Shown in pieces: positions 1 through 6,879 of a DNA stretch of 9,406 bases; within the stretch, counting starts at the first letter, position 1, and each line of letters begins with the position of its first letter. Source of the stretch: Chloroflexia bacterium (GTDB taxonomy: Bacteria > Chloroflexota > Chloroflexia > Thermobaculales > Thermobaculaceae). The position numbers and the translations under genes were made by a program. The notes beneath the pieces were generated by a model. The model ran no database searches and was not told the origin of the DNA. It saw only the letters and a list, made by a program, of their open reading frames with translations. The stretch is from NCBI GenBank assembly GCA_013695265.1, contig JACDAU010000404.1, positions 1 through 9,406 on the forward strand, written 5' to 3'.

Positions 1-667
1 GCCCGGCGGCAAGCCCGAAAACCGCGCTGCGGGCCAGCGTCAGCAACATCGCGCCAAAGCAGAGGATCAGGGAAACTACGAGCAGCCGCTTCGCCGTTCG
101 GGTGATGGTGGGGGAGCCAAGGCAAAGAAGGATGAACGGTATTATCGCCATGAAATAGTAGCCCGAAGCGTTCTTGCGCGCGATACCGACAAAGATGTTG
201 AGGAAGTATCGCCCGTTGATCACGTAGTCGGCGAAACCGTACACCGCCGCAAGCGTGAAGCCGAAGATGAGTAGGTAAATCGTACTTTCGAGCGACGCGA
301 GAGTGCCCGCCATGTTGCTTACGAGCAAGGCGAGCAGGAGGAGCACGATCACGCGCAGCGCGAGCTGAATCGTGCGCGATTCGAAATCGCCCCGCACCAC
401 GATTGACACCAGCACTGCGACGACGTACAGGCCGAGCGGCCAGAAGACCCGCGGGATCCGCACCAGAAGATCGCCGGTCACCCCCAGGCCGCGCAGTACC
501 CACAGCCCGATGAAGGCGACGGCGAGCAGAACGACGGGCGGCAGGTTATTGCCAGTGAAAAGTTGTGCGCGCCAGAAGAAGTTGATGATCAGCGCCAGGG
601 TGAGCAACAGGATGGGAATCGACTGGACGCTGATGGTGTTTCGCGCCGATGGCTCCTGCGCGTTCAT
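1..667 (-). CDS. O-antigen polymerase/ligase-like membrane protein (Wzy/WaaL type), partial at the left edge
   Basis: Probable inner-membrane enzyme that polymerises lipid-linked oligosaccharide repeat units or ligates them to an acceptor. Only the first 222 codons are in the window, with no stop. The ATG at 667 overlaps the TGA of the upstream flippase gene as ATGA, which fixes the start and suggests translational coupling; a GGGG run lies about 8-9 bases before it. The visible part is strongly hydrophobic, with about seven likely membrane helices (roughly residues 15-32, 44-61, 74-91, 100-119, 127-147, 168-184 and 194-211). The segment ARKNASGYYF near residue 163 and LTLARSAVFG near 209 resemble conserved patches before and at the start of the Wzy_C domain (an Asn in a loop, then a T/S-R motif). 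The periplasmic loop and C-terminal half, which would help separate polymerase from ligase, lie outside. It follows directly on the flippase, which favours the polymerase role. The family call is likely; the exact role is inference. Confidence 0.8.
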   Translation of the reverse strand, partial: MNAQEPSARNTISVQSIPILLLTLALIINFFWRAQLFTGNNLPPVVLLAVAFIGLWVLRGLGVTGDLLVRIPRVFWPLGLYVVAVLVSIVVRGDFESRTIQLALRVIVLLLLALLVSNMAGTLASLESTIYLLIFGFTLAAVYGFADYVINGRYFLNIFVGIARKNASGYYFMAIIPFILLCLGSPTITRTAKRLLVVSLILCFGAMLLTLARSAVFGLAAG

Positions 668-1995
668 CGCGTTGCGCCCCGGCGCCGTATCCCTGCGGCG
701 CGCAGCCGCAAGCGTCCGAGCCGCGCCCCGACATACGCAGCGTCCTGCCGGTTCGGAATGAGTATGTCCATCCAGGAGATACCGGACCAGCGCACGAAGA
801 GGCCGCCGAGGATCAGCGTGGAGAGGGTATAGCTGATGGTGGATGCCAGCGCCGCCCCCTTGATTCCCCAGCCAGGGAGCGGGATGAGCCACAGGTTTAA
901 CCCCACGTTCACGGCCATCGAGAAGAGCGTCGCGCGGAGGAACCACTTCGCTCGCCCCTGTCCGATAAAGTAGTTCGCGAGCACCTTCTGCACGGAGAAC
1001 ACCACGATGCCCAGTAGCAGGATCCGCAGCGGGGCGACGGAGCCGAGGAACTTCTCGCCGTACAGGAGGCGCAGCAGGGGGCCAGCAAGCACGAACACCC
1101 CAACGCTGCCGAGGAGACTGGTCGCGAACACCACCCGGCTAGTCTGTGCCGTCGCCCGCTGCGCCGCGCGCTCGTCGCCGGTGGACACGCGCGGCAGAAG
1201 GGCCGTGGAGATCGCCGCCGGCAGAAGCCACAGCACCTCAGCGAAGCGGAACGCCATACTGTACAACCCTAGAAAAGCCTCGGCAAGGAAGATGTTCACC
1301 AGGAAGACATCGAACCGATACCCAATAGCCTGCGCGACAGAGCCCGCCTGCACGCTGAGGCCGTAGCGCGCGGTTCGCGTGAACAGTGTCCGATCAATCA
1401 CGGGCCGGAAGCCATACGCGCGACCAATCATGTACGCGTTGAACGCGCACGTCAACAGCGCGTTTGCGACCAGCGCCGCCGCCAGCCCCTGGTACTTCCC
1501 CGGCACACTCTCCGGCAGCACAATGCCCGCAAGAATGAAGAACGGCAACGTCGCGAAACGCAGCGTGTACAACACGCTGTACATCGTGAGCCGGTTTTCT
1601 CCGATCCATACGTAGTCCAGATAGCTCTGCAAGATGACCACGGGAAAGACCAGCGAAAACAAAAACATCGAGAGCACGCTGTACGACCGGAAGCTCAGTA
1701 AGGGACTGAGCAGCCCGAACACTGCAAGCGAGAGCACACCAAACAGGGTCGCCCCCGCGACCGCGTTACCCAGCATCTGCGCCATGCCGAGCTGCTTCTG
1801 CCCCCGGAAGTAGACGTGGGCGGGTCCGATACCGAAACTGCCGAGGGTGTTTACGTACGTCAGCACCGTCACCAGAAGCGTGTAGTTTCCCACGGCGCGG
1901 GCATCAAGCAGGCCACCGATCAAGAAGAAGACGAGTGCGCCGACCAGCTTCTGAAAGTTGCGGCTCACCAGGACGAGGAGGCTGCCCTTTAGCAC
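664..1995 (-). CDS. Wzx-type oligosaccharide flippase (polysaccharide biosynthesis/MATE-like exporter)
   Basis: Multi-pass membrane protein of 443 residues expected to move undecaprenyl-linked sugar units across the cytoplasmic membrane. The length is normal for the family. It opens with a helix containing SRNFQKLVGALVFFLIGG, typical of the first Wzx helix, and hydrophobic segments recur to about residue 402. The middle segment YGLSVQAGSVAQAIGYRFDVFLVNIF (211-236) and LLYGEKFLGSVAPLRILLLG (310-329) are characteristic of the polysaccharide-export flippase family. The tail after residue 415 is short, rich in Arg and presumably cytoplasmic. The start is GTG at 1995, overlapping the end of the glycosyltransferase gene by 7 bases; AGG sits 6 bases upstream. 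The stop overlaps the next gene as ATGA. Other lipid-linked-glycan exporters share this fold, so the substrate is unknown; by context it is the polymer made by this operon. Confidence 0.88.
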   Translation of the reverse strand: MLKGSLLVLVSRNFQKLVGALVFFLIGGLLDARAVGNYTLLVTVLTYVNTLGSFGIGPAHVYFRGQKQLGMAQMLGNAVAGATLFGVLSLAVFGLLSPLLSFRSYSVLSMFLFSLVFPVVILQSYLDYVWIGENRLTMYSVLYTLRFATLPFFILAGIVLPESVPGKYQGLAAALVANALLTCAFNAYMIGRAYGFRPVIDRTLFTRTARYGLSVQAGSVAQAIGYRFDVFLVNIFLAEAFLGLYSMAFRFAEVLWLLPAAISTALLPRVSTGDERAAQRATAQTSRVVFATSLLGSVGVFVLAGPLLRLLYGEKFLGSVAPLRILLLGIVVFSVQKVLANYFIGQGRAKWFLRATLFSMAVNVGLNLWLIPLPGWGIKGAALASTISYTLSTLILGGLFVRWSGISWMDILIPNRQDAAYVGARLGRLRLRAAGIRRRGATR

Positions 1996-3149
1996 TGCAG
2001 GCCTACGGCGCGCTCGTACTCGGCCTCTATCTGCCGCACGGTGTGATTTATGTCGAACGAAAAATGCGCGCGCTCAACGGCTGCTTCCGACATTTTCTGC
2101 CAGCGATCCCGGTCGCGCAACAGGCCCACCACGGCGAACGCAAGCGCGTCGGCGTCGCGCGGCGGCACGAGCAGGCCGGTCTCACTGTCGCGTACGATCT
2201 CGGGTATTCCCCCGACCGAAGTGGCGACGCTGGGGACGCCGCAAAGGGCGGCCTCCATTAACGCGACTGGACTTGCCTCCGAGAGCGACGGCATCACGAA
2301 TACATCCGAGAGCGCCAGCAACTCGCGCACATCCCCCCGGCTACCGAGAAAGCGCGTCGCTCTCGCAATGCCGAGCGCCTCTGCCTGTGCGCGTAGCGCC
2401 GCCTCCTGCACTCCATGCCCGACGAACAGGAAACGTGCATCCGGACACTCCCGAAGGATCTGCGGTGCAGCTTCGAGCAGGTATCGCTGCCCCTTGATCG
2501 GGCGCAAGCGGCCCACGGTCGTGATCACCGCCTTGCCTTCCAGCCCCAGTTCGTGTCGCAGTACCTCGACCGCATGCGCATCGGGCGCAGTCCACAGGTC
2601 GGTGTCGATACCGGGATAGATCACAGAGAACTGAGAGGTCGGCAGGTGGTGCAGGCGCTGAAGTTGGCGCCGGATTGCGTGGTTGACGACGATAATGCGC
2701 GTACTGCACAGGTTCAGGAGCAGATCGACCAGGATGTTCTGCGGCTTGCGGCTTTTGAAGGGCATCCCGCGCTTGTGCGTGACCACCGGCGTGCGCATCA
2801 GGACCGCAGCCAACCGGCCAAACGTCTCGCCCGCGTACAGGTTCGCATGCACGACGTCGATCCGCTCGCGCCGAATGACGTGCATCAGGTCGCGCAGATT
2901 GCGCGCGCTGTTCCTGCCGTGGCCGTTGATCTGGAAGTGGGGGAGGTCAAGCCCGGCGAAGTGGTCCCGGATGCGGCGATCCCCCTCCCCGATGGTCAGC
3001 TCCTTATAAGCTGCGAACTGCACGCTGGCGAGCACGGGCCGGAACCGGGCACGATCGATCCGGCGAAGCAACTCGTACAGTTGCCATTCCGCTCCGCCCT
3101 GCGCCACTGGTCCCATCACGACCAGGACGTTCAGTACCCTAGGTGACAC
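1989..3149 (-). CDS. Glycosyltransferase family 4 (GT-B, retaining)
   Basis: Cytoplasmic GT-B enzyme of 386 residues that transfers a sugar from a nucleotide donor to the growing lipid-linked glycan. The N-terminal acceptor domain starts with VLVVMGPVAQGGAEWQL (7-23), the GG-x-E pattern common in GT4 enzymes, and includes VVHANLYAGETFGRLAA (99-115). The C-terminal donor domain has VGRLRPIKG (212-220), where Arg and Lys usually contact the donor phosphates. It also has FLGSRGDVRELLALSDVFVMPSLSEASPVALMEA with the EX7E pair at E291 and E299, and the usual VATSVGGIPEIV stretch after it. The start is GTG at 3149, which puts the first beta strand at the N-terminus as expected; GGGAAG precedes it. 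It overlaps the epimerase stop by 11 bases and the flippase start by 7. Donor and acceptor cannot be read from sequence. The N-terminus does not resemble my recollection of sulfolipid synthase SqdX, so I do not assign that role. Confidence 0.9.
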   Translation of the reverse strand: MSPRVLNVLVVMGPVAQGGAEWQLYELLRRIDRARFRPVLASVQFAAYKELTIGEGDRRIRDHFAGLDLPHFQINGHGRNSARNLRDLMHVIRRERIDVVHANLYAGETFGRLAAVLMRTPVVTHKRGMPFKSRKPQNILVDLLLNLCSTRIIVVNHAIRRQLQRLHHLPTSQFSVIYPGIDTDLWTAPDAHAVEVLRHELGLEGKAVITTVGRLRPIKGQRYLLEAAPQILRECPDARFLFVGHGVQEAALRAQAEALGIARATRFLGSRGDVRELLALSDVFVMPSLSEASPVALMEAALCGVPSVATSVGGIPEIVRDSETGLLVPPRDADALAFAVVGLLRDRDRWQKMSEAAVERAHFSFDINHTVRQIEAEYERAVGLQC

Positions 3150-4065
3150 TCGCTTCCCGCTTCAGCAACTCCTCGACGGCGTCACGGACCGTTAGCTTCG
3201 GCTGGAAGCCTAGCGCGCCCTGAACCTTGCTGATGTCGAAGTGGAAGTCAGTCAGATCTACTTCCCGGCCTGCGGCGCCGCGATCCGGTTTTCGCTCCAC
3301 CGGGACCGTGTACCCGAGCGTGGACTCAGCGGCGTCGTTGACCGTCTGGATGAGGGATCGGACGCTGATCGTCTCCGTTCCGCCCAAGTTGTACAGGCCG
3401 GAGGCGCGCTGGTCGATGGCGAGCTTGAATGCATTCGCGGTATCCCGCACGTGCAGGAAGTTCCGGACCTGCTCGCCCGATCCATACATCGTGATGGGCT
3501 CGCGCTTGAGCACCTGCTCCACGAGGATGTTGAGGAGCGAGCGCTTCTTCGCGATGCTGCGCCCATAGATGTTGCTCTGCCGGAAGATGACCACGGGGAG
3601 GCCGTCGAGCTGTTGCGCCGCGAGCAAGACGTACTCCGCCCCGGCGCGCAGGTTCCCGTACATACCGATCGGGGCTCGCGGGGTCTCTTCCGTGATATGG
3701 TGCGGCGGTATGCCGTACACCGCGAATGTCGAAGGGTAAAGTAGCTGTTGCACCCCGGCCTTAACCGCAGCATCCGTAATGTGCTTTGTGGCCACGAGGA
3801 TGTTCCGTGCGGCGCCTTCGGGGTCGTTCTCGCAGACGGGGATGCCGGTGTAGCCAGCCAGATGGACCACGACATCCTGCCCCCGCACCATCTCGGCGGC
3901 TTGCTCTGGCTCCGCCACGTCCATCTCTTCGACCGTGACGTCGCCCACTTGCCGCACATCGCCCGTGCTAAAGTTATCGATTGCCCGGATCTCGTGGTCG
4001 TGCCGCAGGATATCCACCAGCAGCGAGCCGATAAACCCTGCCGCGCCCGTTATGAGTATCTTCAA
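3139..4065 (-). CDS. NAD-dependent sugar-nucleotide epimerase/dehydratase (extended SDR) with atypical YxxxR site
   Basis: Probable cytoplasmic enzyme acting on a nucleotide sugar for the operon's glycan, 308 residues, normal for extended SDRs. Visible motifs: GAAGFIG (7-13) for NAD binding, acidic D30 after the second strand (NAD ribose), DVVVHLAG (64-71), YPSTFAVYG (110-118) with T113 in the catalytic Ser/Thr position, and VRNFLHVRD (200-208). The catalytic Tyr is Y136, but the usual YxxxK reads YGNLR, so Arg140 replaces the Lys. The start is TTG at 4065: a TGA lies a few codons upstream in frame, and GGAAGAGGG sits 9 bases before the TTG. It lies 56 bases after the SQD1-type gene and overlaps the glycosyltransferase by 11. 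It could be a UDP-glucose 4-epimerase-like enzyme or another 4,6-dehydratase/epimerase relative. The substrate is not readable, and the Lys change leaves activity open. Confidence 0.85.
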   Translation of the reverse strand: MKILITGAAGFIGSLLVDILRHDHEIRAIDNFSTGDVRQVGDVTVEEMDVAEPEQAAEMVRGQDVVVHLAGYTGIPVCENDPEGAARNILVATKHITDAAVKAGVQQLLYPSTFAVYGIPPHHITEETPRAPIGMYGNLRAGAEYVLLAAQQLDGLPVVIFRQSNIYGRSIAKKRSLLNILVEQVLKREPITMYGSGEQVRNFLHVRDTANAFKLAIDQRASGLYNLGGTETISVRSLIQTVNDAAESTLGYTVPVERKPDRGAAGREVDLTDFHFDISKVQGALGFQPKLTVRDAVEELLKREASVT

Positions 4066-4121
4066 AGCCTCTTGCCCTCTTCCAGATCATGACCGGCGAC
4101 GCGCGCCGTCGCTCCGGGACG

Positions 4122-5300
4122 TTACGCCACGGACACCCGATTCAGCAGTTGTTCGGGCACGAAGCGATCCTTGTAGGCCAGCAGGGTGTCACGATACGGC
4201 TGAAGGCTCTCCAGCGTATCCCGCAGACCGTCGGTGATATCCACGGTCGGGTGCGGCAGCAGCTCGTTCATGAAGCGGCTGTTTTCCATCACCATCTGGT
4301 GCTCTTCCTTCTCGACGCGCGGATTTTCCAGATGGTCCACCTGAACCGGGATGCCCATCTCCGCCCCAATGGCCTGGATGCCCTCGCCGATCTCCTGAAT
4401 GCCGACCGGGCCGCTGGTCTGGTTGAAGATGTCGAACTTCTGGTTCGGCTCGCGCTTTGCGGAGGCAACGATTGAGTCGACCGCGTCCTGCAAGCCGATC
4501 ATCGGCCGCTTGAGACCACCCTTGCCGTACACGGTGATCGGGAAGCCCGCAAGCGCCTGCGCGGCGAAGCGGTTGACGACCACGCCGAAGTAGAAGTCGA
4601 AGTCAAATCGGGTCGCGAGCCGCGGATCGCCCTGCGTCTCGTCCGTCCTGGTGCCGTAAGTGATCGCCGTGCGCAGGTCGATGACGGAAAGCTTCCACTT
4701 GGCGTTGGCGAGCCAGAGGTTGTTCACGTCGTGGCACTTGCTCATGTGGTACCACGAGCCCGCCATACCCGGGTAGATCACCGAGCCCTTGCGGCCGTTG
4801 CGCTCCACCTCCAGGAACCCCTCGGGGATATCGAAGTCGGGCTGACCGTAGACGCCTGTCGTGGTCGTCTCGACGAAGACAGTCTCGATCAGGTTGTGCT
4901 CCTTGAGGCCCCAAAGCAGATTGCTGGTGCTCTGGACGTTGTTGTGCTGGGTGTACGTCGCACGCTCGCCGTTGATTTCTGAGTACGGCGCGGACGGTTG
5001 GGCGGCGAGATGCAGCACGACGCGGGGCCGGAAGGTGGCGTACACCTGCTGAACGAACGCTCGGTCGGTCAGGTCGCCCTCGATGAAGCTGATGTTGCCG
5101 TAACCGGCCTCGCGTGCCGCCTCCAGGCGCTCATGCATGCTGTGGATCGGAATGGCGGAAACGCAGCCGATCTCTGCCACCCATCGGCGGCGGGCGAAGT
5201 TGTCAACGCCGACGATGCGCTCGTCCGGGAACTCGCGCGAAAGCTTGAGCAACGCGGGCCATCCTATGTATCCATCCGCACCAGTTACCAGAATTGCCAT
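4122..5300 (-). CDS. UDP-sulfoquinovose synthase-type SDR (SQD1/SqdB family)
   Basis: Members of this family make UDP-sulfoquinovose from UDP-glucose and sulfite with bound NAD; the product feeds sulfolipid or sulfonated glycans. The protein has 392 residues from the ATG at 5300. It carries GADGYIGW (8-14), VDNFARRRW (32-40), SAPYSEINGERATYTQHNNV (103-122), TTGVYG (147-152), YHMSK (Y184, H185, K188), TRTDET (217-222), LNRF-like VVNRF (241-245), TVYGKGG (256-262) and NPRVEKEEH (326-334). These match, in order, blocks I recall from plant SQD1, including the YTQHNN and NPRVE-x-EEH signatures that ordinary GalE-type epimerases lack. I chose ATG 5300 over a TTG 21 bases upstream because GGGGG lies 9 bases before it and the NAD motif then starts at residue 7. 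It lies 40 bases downstream of the Wzz-like gene. One deviation: AQPSAPYS where I recall EQRSAPYS in SQD1. Family is firm; the precise product is inference. Confidence 0.85.
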   Translation of the reverse strand: MAILVTGADGYIGWPALLKLSREFPDERIVGVDNFARRRWVAEIGCVSAIPIHSMHERLEAAREAGYGNISFIEGDLTDRAFVQQVYATFRPRVVLHLAAQPSAPYSEINGERATYTQHNNVQSTSNLLWGLKEHNLIETVFVETTTTGVYGQPDFDIPEGFLEVERNGRKGSVIYPGMAGSWYHMSKCHDVNNLWLANAKWKLSVIDLRTAITYGTRTDETQGDPRLATRFDFDFYFGVVVNRFAAQALAGFPITVYGKGGLKRPMIGLQDAVDSIVASAKREPNQKFDIFNQTSGPVGIQEIGEGIQAIGAEMGIPVQVDHLENPRVEKEEHQMVMENSRFMNELLPHPTVDITDGLRDTLESLQPYRDTLLAYKDRFVPEQLLNRVSVA

Positions 5301-5340
5301 CTCGTGATACCCCCAATACAACTACGATTTGCTCTTGTGC

Positions 5341-6714
5341 TTATCCTGCGGTGGGAACGGAGCGCGCCCGTGGCACCCGCAGAGTTTTGCGGCTAAACTC
5401 CAGCACGAACGCCAACAGCGTGCCCAGGGCAAGGCCGACGACAACGCCGAGTACGGGAGGCAGCAGGCCGCGAACATCGGTCCGTTCCGCGGTGATCGCC
5501 GGATCGGCCACGGTGATCTTCTCGTTCTGTATCTCCCCCGTCACCTGCTGCTGCCGAATCAAAGTGTTCAACGACTCATACGTCGTGCGATACGCGTTCC
5601 GGTCGACAACCCTCTGGTCCCGTTGCGACGTAGCTTCCTCCAACTGCGAGCGCAGCGTACCAACCTCTTTTTCCAGCCCACTGATCTTGCGCCGCAACTC
5701 GGTTTGCCTGCGCGTCAGCACCTGGCTCAGGCGGAGCACGAACGCCCGCTGTTGGGCGGGAGGCAGGGTGCCGATCTGATCGAGTGTCGGCTGTACCTGT
5801 ACCGCATCTGACTGCGAAGGCACGACCGCGAGCCCGCCGCTGTCGCCGCTCTGTCCCTGGAGCCTGCTCTCGATAGAGGGCAGGAACCGGGCCAGTTCGA
5901 CCCTGCTCGCCTCCGAGGTGAACGCTGAGAGAGTGAGCAGTTGCACGGCGAGAGAGGACGCCTGGTTGCCTCCACCGTCCGCAAGCTGGTCACGCAGAAG
6001 CGCAGCGGTGCTCAGGTCAATCGCGATCTGATTGCTTTGCCGCTGATAATCGTTCAGCAGCGCCTCGCGCGACGCAGACCGAGACGCGATGCTGGTGAGG
6101 TTGCTCGTCCGCTCGAAATCGTTGAGCTCCTGCTGGTTCCGGTTCCACTGCGCCTGAATCTGCGGGAGCGACTTGCGGGCAGCTTCGGCGTCGAAATACC
6201 CTTCGCCAAGCGTCCGGTTCATATATTCGGTCGTCACACTGGCCCACGTATTCGCTAGTTTCTGGGTGATATCGGGATCGCGGTGGGACACGGTGACGGT
6301 GAGGATGTTCGGGCCGCCCCCCACCTCCCGAACTCTGACCAGGCCCAAGAGCGCGCCGGGCTCCCGCAAGCTCTCGGGAAAGCGATCACCCAAGTCTCGT
6401 ATCATCTGTTGCCGAACGAGGTTCTCCACCGTGCTGTTCACGCTCAGGGCGGCGATGGAGCGGACGGGCACATTCGGCACCAGGAGCTGGGCGAGTACCA
6501 CGTCTATCCTGGGGCCGCCGGTGTTCTGGGTGTTGACGGAGATGTTTTCGGGTGAGGGCTTCACGAGGAGGCGCGCCTGACTCTTATACGCGGGCGGGCG
6601 GGTTAAGCTGAAAACAAGCCCCAACACCGCGCCGAGCACTGCCATAGCAAGAATGAGCCACGACCACCTGAGCAGGACGCGTAGATACTGTCCCAGGTCA
6701 ATCACACCCGACAA
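5341..6714 (-). CDS. Wzz-like polysaccharide chain-length/co-polymerase protein
   Basis: Inner-membrane protein with a large periplasmic coiled-coil domain that sets polymer length or helps export. It has 457 residues when started at TTG 6714. An N-terminal Wzz domain starts with VIDLGQYLRVLLRWSWLILAM, followed by the first membrane helix (about 17-37). The Pro-containing ARLLVKPSP segment follows, then a long Gln/Arg/Glu-rich helical region (about 175-395), then DPAITAERTDVRGLLPP and the second helix (about 415-439). No Walker A motif follows, so no BY-kinase is fused. Length well above the roughly 330 residues of enterobacterial Wzz reflects a longer coil. TTG 6714 has GAGG 7 bases upstream; GTG 6705 is the alternative. 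Starts further upstream (to 6855) would lie before the predicted transcription start near 6765. First gene of the operon. Confidence 0.85.
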   Translation of the reverse strand: MSGVIDLGQYLRVLLRWSWLILAMAVLGAVLGLVFSLTRPPAYKSQARLLVKPSPENISVNTQNTGGPRIDVVLAQLLVPNVPVRSIAALSVNSTVENLVRQQMIRDLGDRFPESLREPGALLGLVRVREVGGGPNILTVTVSHRDPDITQKLANTWASVTTEYMNRTLGEGYFDAEAARKSLPQIQAQWNRNQQELNDFERTSNLTSIASRSASREALLNDYQRQSNQIAIDLSTAALLRDQLADGGGNQASSLAVQLLTLSAFTSEASRVELARFLPSIESRLQGQSGDSGGLAVVPSQSDAVQVQPTLDQIGTLPPAQQRAFVLRLSQVLTRRQTELRRKISGLEKEVGTLRSQLEEATSQRDQRVVDRNAYRTTYESLNTLIRQQQVTGEIQNEKITVADPAITAERTDVRGLLPPVLGVVVGLALGTLLAFVLEFSRKTLRVPRARSVPTAG

Positions 6715-6771
6715 AATCCCCCCTCGTTGCGCCCAGCCAGCACCATCATACTCGCTCTCGAACCTCGCCAG

Positions 6772-6801
6772 AGTATAAGGTCCAGCGCGCAAGGGTGTCA
6801 A
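6772..6801 (-). promoter_or_regulatory. sigma70-type promoter of the polysaccharide operon
   Basis: On the minus strand, TTGACA (6801-6796, perfect -35) is followed after 18 bases by TATACT (6777-6772, five of six to the -10 consensus). Initiation is expected near 6765, giving a leader of about 50 bases before the TTG at 6714. The -35 lies in one arm of the palindrome at 6797-6812. Prediction from sequence only. Confidence 0.65.
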
Positions 6802-6812
6802 ACCTGTTTGAC
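6797..6812. promoter_or_regulatory. Perfect 7+2+7 palindrome at the divergent promoters, candidate operator
   Basis: GTCAAAC-CT-GTTTGAC is a perfect inverted repeat with a 2-base centre. Each arm carries five of the six bases of one -35 hexamer, TTGACA on the minus strand and TTGACG on the plus strand. A dimeric regulator binding here would block both promoters. Part or all of the symmetry may simply come from two -35 boxes placed back to back, so an operator role is inference. No regulator gene is visible in the window. Confidence 0.5.
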
Positions 6813-6837
6813 GGTTCCAGCGGTGGGCGCATATAAT
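6808..6837 (+). promoter_or_regulatory. sigma70-type promoter of the ychF-like gene
   Basis: TTGACG (6808-6813, five of six) and a perfect TATAAT (6832-6837) with an 18-base spacer. Initiation is expected near 6844, about 36 bases before the TTG start at 6880. This rules out starts upstream of that point, such as the TTG at 6727. Prediction from sequence only. Confidence 0.7.
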
Positions 6838-6879
6838 CCTGCGTCCCACAAGCACACTCGCGAAAGGTATGGTTTCCGG

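Noticed and set aside
2415..3146. 243-codon plus-strand open frame opposite the GT4 gene
   Set aside because: Low-complexity, charged translation with no recognisable motif. It is the antisense shadow of a well-supported glycosyltransferase in GC-rich DNA.
1989..3149. GT4 enzyme as the sulfolipid synthase SqdX, given the SQD1-type neighbour
   Set aside because: Its N-terminus has the GG-x-E form of polysaccharide GT4 enzymes and not the SqdX-type start I recall. The operon points to an exported polymer.
4066..4121. Possible terminator or promoter between the two SDR genes
   Set aside because: The 56-base gap shows no convincing stem with a T-run and no -10/-35 pair; it contains only a purine-rich ribosome site for the TTG start.
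6706..6855. Longer N-terminus for the Wzz-like protein, starting at GTG 6855
   Set aside because: The extra residues do not resemble a Wzz N-terminus, and the start lies upstream of the predicted transcription start near 6765.
6727..6879. Longer N-terminus for the ychF-like protein, starting at TTG 6727
   Set aside because: YchF proteins begin right at the strand before Walker A, and the predicted promoter at 6808-6837 lies downstream of this start.
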